Source: RH-AL1 sp964235705
Lineage (GTDB): Bacteria > Pseudomonadota > Alphaproteobacteria > Rhizobiales > Beijerinckiaceae
Reading direction: 5' to 3'
Length of the DNA: 64,000 nt
Assembly (NCBI GenBank): GCA_964235705.1
Contig: CAXSDP010000011.1
Span: 1 to 64,000, forward strand
The translations under genes were made by a program, and so were the position numbers. Numbering within the stretch: the stretch's first letter is position 1; each line of letters opens with the position of its first letter. Below, piece by piece: positions 42,390 through 51,292 of this stretch. The notes beneath the pieces were generated by a model. That model did no database searches and was not told where the DNA came from. It was given only the letters and a program-made list of their open reading frames with translations.

Positions 42390-43172
42390 CTAGCTCAGGT
42401 CGAAGATCGAGGACGTGCTGCTCATCCCGCCGTCGATCGGGAGCGTGTGGCCGGTGATGTAGGACGCTTGCTCGGACGCGAGGAAGGCCGCCCCGTCCGA
42501 AACCTCCATCGGTGTGCCGTAGCGGTGCATGGGCATGTGCTGGGTGTAGGCCTCCCGCGTCGCGCTCGAGTGGAGCGCCTGCACCATCTCGGTGTTGACC
42601 GGGCCGGGCGCGATGGCGTTGACCGTGATGTTGTAGGGGGCCAACTCGACGGCGAGGTGGCGGGTCATGCCGATGATCCCGCTCTTGGACGAGCCGTAAG
42701 ACACCCGCCCGGAACTGCCGCGCATGCCGGCCACGGAGGTGATGTTGACGATGCGTCCCCAACCGCTCTCGATCATCGCGGGGGCGGCCAGCTTGATGCA
42801 ACGGTAGGTGCCGGTCAGGTTGATCGCGATGATGCGCTCGAATTCCGCGATGGATTGCTGCAGGAACGCCACCTGCTCGCCCACGCCCGCCGAGTTCGCG
42901 AGGATGTGCAGTCCGCCGTACTGACTGACCGCCAGCTGGACCATGCCCCGCACCTCGTCGAGCTGGCGGACATCGACCTTGATCCCGACCGCGCGGCCCC
43001 CCGCTTGAACGATCGCCTCGGCGACGCGCGTGGCCGCCTCGACGTTCTGGTCGGCGACGACGACCGCGGCACCGTCCCGCGCGAACCGCATCGCCATCTC
43101 GCGGCCGATGCCGCTGCCCCCGCCGGTGACGACCGCGGTCCGCCGGGTTTGGTCAGGTACTCCGTTCGCCAT
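42390..43172 (-). CDS. SDR oxidoreductase
   Basis: A 260-aa SDR: VVTGGGSGIGREMAMRFA, NSAGVGEQ, IVNITSVAGMRGS and YGSSKSGIIGMTRHLAVELA, ending DGGMSSTSSIFDLS. It is 93 bp downstream of the thiolase gene. Together with the second SDR, the thiolase and the acyl-CoA ligase it forms a beta-oxidation-like set in which it would supply a dehydrogenase step. Substrate not readable. Confidence 0.85.
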   Translation of the reverse strand: MANGVPDQTRRTAVVTGGGSGIGREMAMRFARDGAAVVVADQNVEAATRVAEAIVQAGGRAVGIKVDVRQLDEVRGMVQLAVSQYGGLHILANSAGVGEQVAFLQQSIAEFERIIAINLTGTYRCIKLAAPAMIESGWGRIVNITSVAGMRGSSGRVSYGSSKSGIIGMTRHLAVELAPYNITVNAIAPGPVNTEMVQALHSSATREAYTQHMPMHRYGTPMEVSDGAAFLASEQASYITGHTLPIDGGMSSTSSIFDLS

Positions 43173-43265
43173 TCGACGTCCTTACTATGGAAACAATGCA
43201 TCGTGCGCGTGGCTCGAAGCCAACCCGCTCCGTGCCGAGCCCGATCGGGCTCGATCATGGCCGCG

Positions 43266-44522
43266 CTATCGACCGGCCGCTTCGAGGATGTTGATCGTGC
43301 AGACGGCCTCGTCGAAGCCCATCGTGCCGCCGCCGTTCTCCGCGATGGCGACGCGGGCATCCTTCACCTGACGCTCCCCGGCCTCGTGCCGAAGTTGCAG
43401 GCAGAGTTCCTGGATCATGGACATGCCGGTCGCGGCGATCGGGTGCCCTTTCGAGACCAGCCCGCCCGACACGTTCATCGGCAGGCGTCCGCCCAGCGTC
43501 GCCGCACCCGACTCGACGAACGCCCCGCCCTCGCCTTCCTCGCAGAAGCCCAGCATCTCGGCCTGGTAGATATCGCCGAACGATGTCGCGTCGTGGATTT
43601 CGGCCAAGTCTATGTCGCTCGGCTTGATCCCGGCCATCGCGTACGCCTTCTGCGCGGCGACGCGACTCAGTCCGGGCTCGGACAGCGTCCGGTACTTGCC
43701 GCCCGAGAGCGTCGACGCCTTGATCTTGACCGCACGCTCGCGGACGCGTCGGGGCTGGCTGGCCAGGTAGGCCTCCGAGCAGAGCAGCGCCCCCGAGGCC
43801 CCGTCACCGATCGGCGCGCACATGCTGCGCGTGAGGGGATAGGCGATCACCCGGTCGGCGAGCGCATCCTCGATGCTGACCTCGAAGCGGTACTGCGCTT
43901 TCGGGTTCAGGCTCCCGTGGTAGTGGTTCTTGGAGGCCGCCGCCGCGAGCTGTCGCTGCGTGGTCCCGTGGCGGGCCATGTGGTAGGCGGCCTGCATCGC
44001 GTAGGTTTCCATGTTGACCGTGCCGCCGGTCGAGGCGAGGCTGAAGGGTCGTCCGATCTCCTCCCCCGCCTTCGTGTAGTACGCCTTCCACTCCTGGGGA
44101 TCGAACTGGTCGAGACCCGCCGTGAACAAATCCAGCTGGCGAGCGGGGTCGTCGCGGACGAATGTCTTCTCGACGCCGAGCGCCAGCGACAGGTCCGACG
44201 TGCCGGACAGGATGTCCTTCCACGCGCCGTGGAATGCTAGGGAGCCGCTGGAGCAGGCGCCCTCGACGTTGATGACCCCGACCCGTTCAGGGAACAGCCC
44301 CTCCGTCACCAGCGGCTGCAGGCACACCTGGCCGCGGACGCTCGGCTGACCGAATACGTCCATCCGGCAATTGCCGAACCAGGCGTTCTCGATGGGACCG
44401 CCGTCGTCCATCGCCGCGTCGGCGAGGATCGCCAGGAAGACCTCGCGCGTCAGCTCCTTGAAGGACGTGTCCGGCCTCTTGGCGAACCGCGTGCACGCCG
44501 TGCCGATGATGTAAGCGTCCAT
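43266..44522 (-). CDS. Thiolase-family acyl-CoA acetyltransferase
   Basis: A 418-aa thiolase of the SCP-x/acetyl-CoA acetyltransferase type. The nucleophilic Cys lies in NVEGACSSGSLAF, the His in VSKGHPIAATGMSM, and EIHDATSFGDIYQAEMLGF is typical of this subgroup. It should cleave a 3-ketoacyl-CoA to a shortened acyl-CoA. It starts 34 bp after the acyl-CoA ligase stop and is thus in the same operon. Length and motifs are intact. Confidence 0.87.
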   Translation of the reverse strand: MDAYIIGTACTRFAKRPDTSFKELTREVFLAILADAAMDDGGPIENAWFGNCRMDVFGQPSVRGQVCLQPLVTEGLFPERVGVINVEGACSSGSLAFHGAWKDILSGTSDLSLALGVEKTFVRDDPARQLDLFTAGLDQFDPQEWKAYYTKAGEEIGRPFSLASTGGTVNMETYAMQAAYHMARHGTTQRQLAAAASKNHYHGSLNPKAQYRFEVSIEDALADRVIAYPLTRSMCAPIGDGASGALLCSEAYLASQPRRVRERAVKIKASTLSGGKYRTLSEPGLSRVAAQKAYAMAGIKPSDIDLAEIHDATSFGDIYQAEMLGFCEEGEGGAFVESGAATLGGRLPMNVSGGLVSKGHPIAATGMSMIQELCLQLRHEAGERQVKDARVAIAENGGGTMGFDEAVCTINILEAAGR

Positions 44523-44556
44523 GATCCCTCCCCCGTCGTTCGTCGGTCGCCGACCC

Positions 44557-46107
44557 TCAGATCAACTTCTCCCGACCCTCCCAGTAGGGTTTGCGGATCG
44601 ACCGCCGGTCCACCTTCCCGACGGGGTTGCGCGGCAGGGAGTCCCAGAACTCGATGGTCTTCGGCGTCTTGACGCTGCCGAGCCGACCCTTGCAGAAGGC
44701 GATCAGTTCGGCTTCCTCGACCTTTTGCCCGGCCCTGAGGTGGACGATCGCCTTGACGGCCTCCCCCCATTTCTCGTCGGGCACGCCGATGACCGAACAT
44801 TCGGCGATGGCCGGGTGTTCGCCGAGCGCGCGTTCGACCTCGGCCGGGTAGACGTTGAACCCGCCCGTGATGATCATCTCCTTCTTGCGATCGACGATGT
44901 AGAAGTACCCGGCGTCATCGTGGTAGCCGACGTCACCCGTGTGATGCCATCCGAATAGTCCGGCCTCCCGCGTCGCCTCGGCGTTCTTGAAGTAACCGCC
45001 CATCACGATGCTGCCGCGAACGACCATCTCCCCGCGCTCGTTGGGCCCGAGCAGCTGCCCCTCGTCGTCCATGATGGCGACGGTGGTCATCAGCATGGGC
45101 CGTCCGCAGCTGCCGAGACGGTTCGTGTCGGACCCGTTCGTCACGTGGTCCTCGGGTTTGAGGACCGTGCAGAAGACGGGGGCCTCGGCTTGTCCCCAGA
45201 ACTGCACCATGACCGGGCCGAACACGTCGAGGCACTCCTTGAGGCGGGGCACCGACATGGGGGCCGAGGTGTAGATGAAGTATTTCAGGGAGCTGTAATC
45301 GAAGTCCCTGAGCTTCGGATGGTCCAGGAGCGAGTAGATCGCGGTCGGCGGAAGGTAGATGTGCGTCACCTTGTGCGTCTCGATGGCCTGGAGGACCGCC
45401 AGCGCGTCGAACCGCGGATGCATGACCGTCGTGCCGCCCTCGGCCATGAGGAGGCAAGCGAAATTGCCGGCCGCGTGGGTGATCGGCGGGACGCAGAGGT
45501 AGACCGGAGGGTCCTTGAGCGGGAGGGCGGAGAAGAAGTTCGCCGCCATCGTGTCCCACATCATGCGCGTCCAGATCACGCCCTTGGACTTGCCGGTGGT
45601 GCCGCCCGTGGCGTGGATGCCGACAACATCGTCCGGCAGCGGCATCGGCCCGACCTCGGGGGCCCTGCCCTCCCCGCGCGCCACGAGGGACTCGAGCGAG
45701 GTCCCGAGGTTGCTCTCGCCATCGATGCAGATGTACCGGGTGATCAACGGGCATTCCGCCTTGACGGAATGGATCTTCTCTTGAGCGTCGTGGCTGTAGA
45801 ACAGCGTGGCGACCTCGCAATCCCGAAGGAAGCTGATGTTGTCCGCGATGCTGTTACTGTAAACCAGCGGGACGTACACGCCGTCCGACACGAAGATCGA
45901 GAGCGTCGCCTCCATCGCGAGGGAGGAGTTCGCGCTCAGCACCGCGCACTTCTCGCCCCTGACTTGACCCAGGGCCCGCAACCCGGCGACGATCCCGGCC
46001 AATCGCTCCTCCACCTCGCGGTAGGTCAGCGATCCCTTCGAATCCACCAGGCAGGCACGGTCGGGATGAAGAAAGGCCCCGCGCTCGAACAGCCGCTTCA
46101 CGCTCAT
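44557..46107 (-). CDS. Acyl-CoA synthetase (AMP-forming)
   Basis: A 516-aa adenylate-forming ligase. HATGGTTGKSKGVIWT is the phosphate loop; FWGQAEAPVF, YHDDAGYFYIVDRKKEMIITGG and the C-terminal NPVGKVDRRSIRK with the acylation Lys complete the set. It activates a carboxylic acid with CoA as the first step of the operon. ATG 46107 with GGGAGGC upstream is preferred; the frame extends to 46164. It diverges from the LysR gene, which most likely controls it. Confidence 0.88.
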   Translation of the reverse strand: MSVKRLFERGAFLHPDRACLVDSKGSLTYREVEERLAGIVAGLRALGQVRGEKCAVLSANSSLAMEATLSIFVSDGVYVPLVYSNSIADNISFLRDCEVATLFYSHDAQEKIHSVKAECPLITRYICIDGESNLGTSLESLVARGEGRAPEVGPMPLPDDVVGIHATGGTTGKSKGVIWTRMMWDTMAANFFSALPLKDPPVYLCVPPITHAAGNFACLLMAEGGTTVMHPRFDALAVLQAIETHKVTHIYLPPTAIYSLLDHPKLRDFDYSSLKYFIYTSAPMSVPRLKECLDVFGPVMVQFWGQAEAPVFCTVLKPEDHVTNGSDTNRLGSCGRPMLMTTVAIMDDEGQLLGPNERGEMVVRGSIVMGGYFKNAEATREAGLFGWHHTGDVGYHDDAGYFYIVDRKKEMIITGGFNVYPAEVERALGEHPAIAECSVIGVPDEKWGEAVKAIVHLRAGQKVEEAELIAFCKGRLGSVKTPKTIEFWDSLPRNPVGKVDRRSIRKPYWEGREKLI

Positions 46108-46201
46108 CGTGCCTCCCCCTGTCGCGCCTGAACCGACGCGTTCTTGGGGCGTAGGAATCGCCAAAAACCGTCGGGGCGGAAGTATAATAAAAGCTTGGCC
46201 C

Positions 46202-46220
46202 CTATCGAATCGTTCGATAG
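46202..46220. promoter_or_regulatory. Perfect inverted repeat, candidate LysR operator
   Basis: CTATCGAATCGTTCGATAG has 8-bp arms and a 3-bp spacer with no mismatch. It lies 20 bp before the LysR start and about 95 bp before the divergent acyl-CoA ligase start. TATAAT at 46183-46188 just upstream could be a -10 element. A typical site for an autoregulating LysR protein. Confidence 0.55.
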
Positions 46221-46240
46221 TCGTTCGGGGAGGTGGCTCT

Positions 46241-47149
46241 ATGGATCTGAAACAGCTTGGCTATTTCCTGTCGATCGCCGAGCATGGCGGCTTCGCGGCG
46301 GCCGCCCGGGCCCGCTACATCTCCCAATCGGCGCTCAGCCGCCAGATGCGGCTGCTGGAGGAGGACATCGGCACGCAGCTGTTCGAGCGCACGTCACGCG
46401 GCGTCCTGCTGACGGGCGCCGGTGAGGTCCTCAAGGACCGGGCCTACGTGCTGTTCGAGGGTGCGGCGCAGCTGAAGAAGGACGTCCTGGCGGAAGCGGA
46501 GATGCCGACCGGCCGGGTGGTGCTCGGCCTCACGCCCTCGATGCGGGTCCTGCTCGCTGGCTCCCTGGTCGAGGGCTTCATCAAGCGGTTCCCCCGCGTG
46601 ACGCTGGGGGTGATCGAGGGGCTGTCCCACGCGATGGCGGACGCGACCGCGAGGGGGCTGTGCGACGTCGCGGTGTTCGTGCGCAACGACTCGGTGGGAA
46701 AGGCGCTGCACACGGTGACCCTCATCGAGGAGCCGTTCGTGCTGGTCGGACCCGCCCGCGCCGGGCTGCGCATGACGCAGCCGGTCGACATCGAGTTCGC
46801 GGTCAGCCACCCCCTGCTGATATCGAGGTCCAACCGCGTCAATAGCGGGATCGAGAAGGAGGCGGCCCGGCGCGGCCTCGCCCTGAACGTCCTGATGGAC
46901 CTCCAGGCGCTCCACCTCGTCGTCGACCTCGTGTGCCGGGGGGTCGGCTACACGATGGTGCCCTACTCGGCCGTCTCGCGCGAGTTGGAGGCCGGCCACG
47001 TGTCCGTCGCGCCGATCGTCGGGTTCCAGACCGGCTGGGTGGTCGCCTGGCCGAGCGATCGCAACGTGTCGTTGGTCGTCCATCGCATGGTGGACGCCGT
47101 GCAAACCGAGTTCGCCAAGCTGCAGGCCGCCTCCAGGTTGACGAACTGA
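46241..47149 (+). CDS. LysR-family transcriptional regulator
   Basis: A 302-aa regulator starting MDLKQLGYFLSIAEHGGF. The helix-turn-helix contains AARARYISQSALSRQMRLLE, and the effector domain is similar to those of aromatic-acid regulators (GRVVLGLTPSMRVLLAGSLV, CRGVGYTMVPYSAV). The start at 46241 is the standard LysR start; upstream codons are unrelated. Divergent from the acyl-CoA ligase operon over a 133-bp spacer with a perfect inverted repeat, it probably activates that operon in response to its acid or CoA ester. Confidence 0.9.
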   Translation: MDLKQLGYFLSIAEHGGFAAAARARYISQSALSRQMRLLEEDIGTQLFERTSRGVLLTGAGEVLKDRAYVLFEGAAQLKKDVLAEAEMPTGRVVLGLTPSMRVLLAGSLVEGFIKRFPRVTLGVIEGLSHAMADATARGLCDVAVFVRNDSVGKALHTVTLIEEPFVLVGPARAGLRMTQPVDIEFAVSHPLLISRSNRVNSGIEKEAARRGLALNVLMDLQALHLVVDLVCRGVGYTMVPYSAVSRELEAGHVSVAPIVGFQTGWVVAWPSDRNVSLVVHRMVDAVQTEFAKLQAASRLTN

Positions 47150-47501
47150 GTGTCCGGGGTCGTCGCGACGCCGATGGCCGTGCGAGCCGGCCGCGCGCGT
47201 CGTCGCCGGCACCGCTCCAGCCAGCCCGCTTGGGGGGTGCGGGTGGCGGGGGTCCGGGGATGTCGATGCGGGATGGGGGCGGGCGGACGTTGGAGGCTTG
47301 CGCAATCGGCGTCCTTCGTACCAACTCCCGTTCGGGGCGGGGCCTCGCGCCGCCGAAGGCAAGCCGCCATCGGGGCCTTCCGATCGAACCATGCGCGAAC
47401 GCATCCGGTGATGCGCGTTCGTGATCAGAGGGGTATTCGCATCCATGCAGCCAGTCCGCGCTCGTGAGGCCGCCCCGCACCGTCCCGGGCTGGTCGGATA
47501 G
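47150..47501. other. Intergenic region, 352 bp, nothing recognised
   Basis: Between the LysR gene and the SGNH hydrolase, both on the plus strand. GC-rich with several G- and C-runs. I see no gene, RNA fold or clear promoter; open frames here are out of phase with any family. Confidence 0.5.
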
Positions 47502-48182
47502 ATGGCTCGAACCTTGATCGACGTGGCGGCCAGGATCGCGCGCGGCGAGACCACGACGATCTCCTGCTACGGGGATAGCCTCACCTACGGGCAGGACGAG
47601 GTTTCGGCGTCGCGGCAAGGCCCGACCAACGGCGCGGAGCAGGCTCGTTCCCCCACGCCGTTCCCCGAAACCATGTCGGGCGTCTTCGCGGCGACACCCG
47701 GCACGTCGGTCATCGTCCGCAACCGCGGTTATCCCGGCGACAACGCGGCGAGCGGGCTGGCGCGCTGGGCGGACGACGAGCGCTGCGACCTCGCGATCCT
47801 CATGTATGGAACCAACGACGCCAACAACTTCGGCGGCCTCGGCCTCGTTCCCGTCGAGGATTATCGCTCCACCATGGGTGTCATGATCGATCGATTGCTC
47901 GCCGAGGGGAGCGCCATCGCCCTCCTGTTGCCGCCGCGCCTCGCCGCGAGCGCGCTCAACATGGCGTTCGCCCCTTTCGCGCAGGCCGTGCACAGCCTCG
48001 CCAGGGCCTTCGGGCTGCCAGTCTTCGAGACGGCGGTCTTCCTGTCGGGGATCGAGCTCGGCGAGCAGACCGTCGACGGCTTGCATCTCGCACCCCTCGC
48101 CTACGCGACGATCGGCGAAGCCCTCGCCGAGCTGCTGATCAAGGCGAGGGCAGCGCCGGCCACGGTGGCGGCGGCGTTGTGA
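47502..48182 (+). CDS. SGNH/GDSL-type hydrolase
   Basis: A 226-aa esterase-like protein. Block I is SCYGDSLTYGQ (nucleophile Ser), block III is MYGTNDANNFGG and the catalytic DxxH is in DGLHLAPLAYATIGEAL. No signal peptide, so it is probably cytoplasmic. SGNH enzymes act on acyl esters or acetylated sugars; the substrate is unknown. Isolated between two long spacers. Confidence 0.85.
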   Translation: MARTLIDVAARIARGETTTISCYGDSLTYGQDEVSASRQGPTNGAEQARSPTPFPETMSGVFAATPGTSVIVRNRGYPGDNAASGLARWADDERCDLAILMYGTNDANNFGGLGLVPVEDYRSTMGVMIDRLLAEGSAIALLLPPRLAASALNMAFAPFAQAVHSLARAFGLPVFETAVFLSGIELGEQTVDGLHLAPLAYATIGEALAELLIKARAAPATVAAAL

Positions 48183-48705
48183 GGCGGTTGGACGCCCCCG
48201 GGAACCGCCGTTCCCCCAAGCTCGCGAGGATCACGGAAGGACCTGCCGATCGCGGATAGGGGCTGTCGCGACACCGCCCGATGGTGGCGGTCGGCGGATG
48301 GACTTGATCAGGCGACGGCGGGCGCACGGCTGAAGCGTTCCGGCCCTCCCGTCCATGCGTCGCGGATCGCCCCGCGGGGCGCGCCCCCCCTTGACACCTT
48401 CCGCCGGACCGCTTCGCCGTCGCGTGCCCCACGGTCGCGAGGGCGAGCTTCGAGGGCCACGCGCGAGGCTCGCCAGCCGATGCCGCGCCGGTCGCCCGTG
48501 ACGCGGTGGCCGACGCCCTCGACGCGCTTCCGCCCCTGCCGCCAGCTCGTACCAAGGACGATGCGCGGTGCTCCCTCAGCGTCATCCCCCGATCGTCACC
48601 CCCCGCCAATCGTCATTCCCCCTGCGCTCCGAAAATCTTCATCCCCACAGGGCGCGCGGCGGCTCGAACGACGATCAGCTCATCAGATGACCGGGTCAAT
48701 CGGCA

Positions 48706-48734
48706 TTGACGGGCGCGCGGGATCGCGGTAGCCT
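48706..48734 (+). promoter_or_regulatory. Possible promoter for the CocE-family gene
   Basis: TTGACG (48706-48711) and TAGCCT (48729-48734) are 17 bp apart. The -35 is good and the -10 poor, as often in GC-rich alphaproteobacteria. It lies about 145 bp before the chosen start codon. Confidence 0.35.
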
Positions 48735-48789
48735 TCTCGGACATGGGAGCCCGGTCAAGCCTCGAACCTGTTCGTGCGCGGGGACGGTT

Positions 48790-48836
48790 CGTCGATCACA
48801 CCCTTCGTCGATCACACCCTTGGATACGAGGGTGTG
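48790..48836. repeat. 16-bp tandem repeat running into a hairpin
   Basis: CGTCGATCACACCCTT occurs twice exactly (48790-48805, 48806-48821). The second copy supplies the left arm CACACCCT (48813-48820) of an 8-bp stem closed by AGGGTGTG (48829-48836). It sits in the leader of the CocE-family gene. Confidence 0.8.
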
Positions 48837-48878
48837 TCCGCGGCGAACCGTGCCGGCGTGCCGCCCGCGAGGCTACCG

Positions 48879-51212
48879 ATGCCGGATGAGAGACAAAGGC
48901 CGATGCTCGTCGCCGACACACACGAAGATGCAGCCGTCGTCGCGACCGGTGTGTTCGCGGGACCGATCTGCGGCCTGAAATATCAGACGCCGACGATGAC
49001 GGGCCTCACCAACGCGCGGGGCGAGTTCCAGTACAGGAAGACCGAGGCCGTGACCTTCCTCGTGGGCGGGCTCGTCCTGGGAACGACCAAGGGCGCGCCG
49101 AGGGTGAACTTGGCGCAGCTGGTCAACCGCGTCGCCGGGAAGATCGACAAGCTCCATGATCCGCTCGTGACCAACCTGGCGCGACTGGTCCAAACGTTGG
49201 ACCAGGACGGCGACGTCGAGTCGGGCGTCACGATCGCCCCGGTCGTGCATCGCTTGCTCGAGCGGACGGTCCTCAACTTCAATCAAACCACGGCCGACCG
49301 CGACGAGGCGGCCGAGGTGGTGGGGGAAGGCGAGGCGAAGGCCGGCGCCGGGGGTTTCGCCCATGACCCCATCGTGATCAAGCTCCTGGAAACGCTCAAC
49401 GCGACGCCGGAGGTCTTCACGGCCAACAAGCCCCGGAGGTTGCGCGGCGCCGCCGCCGCGCGCAACGAGCTTCGGCGAAACATTCGCGGCATCGTCAAGA
49501 TGACCGACGTCAAAGTCCCGTTGCGCGACGGGTCCTACGTTTACGCCGACGTGTTCCGCCCGGCCGAGGACGGCCAGTACCCGATCGTCCTGAACAAGGG
49601 CTTCTACGGGAAGAGTTTCTACCACGAGTGCATCTGCAACGAAGGCGAAGCCCAACTCAGGGAGGAGATGGAGGACCGCTACTTCTCGGGCAATCCGGAC
49701 GGTCTCCAGTACGAGAACCACGAGAGCGTGGACGCGTCGGTGTGGGTTCCGCAAGGCTACGTCTGCATGCGGGTCGACCCGCGCGGCGTTTGCAGGAGCC
49801 CCGGCCGCCAGGCGCCGTTCAGCGTGCAGGAGGCGGAGGATTACTTCGACACGATCGAGTGGGCGGGGACGCAACCCTGGTCGAACGGCAACGTCGGGCT
49901 GTGGGGCATGTCCTACCTGGCCATGACGCAGCACAACGTCGCGAGCCTGCAGCCGCCGCACCTCAAGGCGATGATCGCCCAGGGCACCGACGCCGACATC
50001 TACAACGAGGCCCTGTACGGCGGCGGCATCTTCGGGTCCGGCTTCTGGAACTGGTGGTGGAAGATATGGTCCGGCAGGAACTTCTGCGGCGAGCGGCGCG
50101 AAACCGATTGGATGGCCCGCGCGCTGGCGACGCCGTTCAACGATCCGGACGCCTACGGGCCGCGCGGGTCGATCTTCATGGTCCCCGAGCTCGAGAAGGC
50201 GACGGCACCGGTGTGGATCGTCGGGCCGCAGACCGGCGCGATCATCCACCAACTCGGCAGCAGCGAAACCTTCATCCACTCGACCGGCTCCAAAGCGAGG
50301 AAGTTCGACTTCGTCGATGCGTGGTTCCCGGACTGCTACAAGGACACCACCGCCGCCGAGCACATGCGCTACTTCGACTATTGGTTGAAGGGCATCGACA
50401 ACGGCGCGATGGATGGCGCGCCGGTTCGCGTCGAGGTCAGGACGGGCAACGGCGCTCACTTCGTTCTGGAAGACACCGATTGGCCGTTGCCGCGAACGAC
50501 CTATCGCCGCTGGTACCTGGATGCCAGGCGATCGGACTGGCAGGGGGACGACCGTCGCACGGACATCCTGCGGATCAGCGACGGCGTTCCCACGGCCGAG
50601 GGTAGCGCGCGCTACGATGCCCACCTCGACCTGGGGCCGCCCACGTTCTCGCCCGTGGGTTCGGCCGAGGGCACACCGCGCTGGTCGACCGGCGTCTCCT
50701 TCGTGAGCGACCCGCTGACCCAGGACATGGTGATGGTCGGTTACATGAAGGTCGGCCTGTGGGTGTCCTCGACCAGCGTCGACATGGATGTGTTCGCGTC
50801 CCTGCGCGTGATCGACGAACAGGATCGGGAGATCCGCTACGAGACCATGGTCCACCCGGTCGACCCCGTGCATCCTCATCCGGTCGGGCACGGCTTGCTG
50901 AAGGTGTCGCATCGCAAGCTCGATGAGGCGCGCTCGACGGAATACTGGCCGGTACAAACGCATGCCGAGGCGGACTTCGCGCCGCTCGCGAACGGCGAGG
51001 TCGTCGCGATCGAGATCGGGCTCAACCCGAGTACCGCGATGATCCGCAAGGGATGCCGGCTACGGATCGACATCCAGCCTTACGCGCCGGCGGGCATGCC
51101 CGTGCGCGCCTACGACGCGAGCTACCACCAAGGCGCGACCAACACGATCTTCACCGGCCCGGATCACCCCAGTTACGTGCAATTGCCGATCGTGCCCGCG
51201 AAGGCGGAGTGA
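48879..51212 (+). CDS. CocE/NonD-family alpha/beta hydrolase with an extra N-terminal domain
   Basis: A 777-aa protein. Residues about 10-190 form an extra domain beginning TGVFAGPICGLKYQTPTMTG, with GEFQYRKTEAVTFLVGGLVL, a pattern seen in secreted multi-domain proteins. From about residue 200 comes the X-Pro-dipeptidyl-peptidase/CocE hydrolase: VPLRDGSYVYADVFRP, YVCMRVDPRGVCRSPGRQAP and the nucleophile Ser in GLWGMSYLAMTQ. The C-terminal jelly-roll holds VGYMKVGLWVSSTSVDMD. Such enzymes cleave amide or ester bonds. No signal peptide is clear. The start could also be the ATG at 48903 or the GTG at 48774. Confidence 0.82.
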   Translation: MPDERQRPMLVADTHEDAAVVATGVFAGPICGLKYQTPTMTGLTNARGEFQYRKTEAVTFLVGGLVLGTTKGAPRVNLAQLVNRVAGKIDKLHDPLVTNLARLVQTLDQDGDVESGVTIAPVVHRLLERTVLNFNQTTADRDEAAEVVGEGEAKAGAGGFAHDPIVIKLLETLNATPEVFTANKPRRLRGAAAARNELRRNIRGIVKMTDVKVPLRDGSYVYADVFRPAEDGQYPIVLNKGFYGKSFYHECICNEGEAQLREEMEDRYFSGNPDGLQYENHESVDASVWVPQGYVCMRVDPRGVCRSPGRQAPFSVQEAEDYFDTIEWAGTQPWSNGNVGLWGMSYLAMTQHNVASLQPPHLKAMIAQGTDADIYNEALYGGGIFGSGFWNWWWKIWSGRNFCGERRETDWMARALATPFNDPDAYGPRGSIFMVPELEKATAPVWIVGPQTGAIIHQLGSSETFIHSTGSKARKFDFVDAWFPDCYKDTTAAEHMRYFDYWLKGIDNGAMDGAPVRVEVRTGNGAHFVLEDTDWPLPRTTYRRWYLDARRSDWQGDDRRTDILRISDGVPTAEGSARYDAHLDLGPPTFSPVGSAEGTPRWSTGVSFVSDPLTQDMVMVGYMKVGLWVSSTSVDMDVFASLRVIDEQDREIRYETMVHPVDPVHPHPVGHGLLKVSHRKLDEARSTEYWPVQTHAEADFAPLANGEVVAIEIGLNPSTAMIRKGCRLRIDIQPYAPAGMPVRAYDASYHQGATNTIFTGPDHPSYVQLPIVPAKAE

Positions 51213-51292
51213 TCGCGGCGAGGTGAGGCGGGCCGGCGAAAGCCGATCCGTTGATTTTGACCCGTTCGCAGGAACGACGAAGGAGATTTTTG

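Larger units (their letters stand above)
48183..48878. other. Intergenic region, 696 bp
   Basis: The longest gene-free stretch in the window. It is rich in C-runs around 48570-48650, where GTCATCCCCC-like motifs recur at uneven spacing, and it ends in a promoter-like pair, a 16-bp tandem repeat and a hairpin listed separately. No open frame shows family motifs on either strand. It could be the remains of a decayed gene. Confidence 0.5.

Noticed and set aside
48873..50963. 696-codon minus-strand frame opposite the CocE-family gene
   Set aside because: Shadow of a clearly conserved hydrolase.
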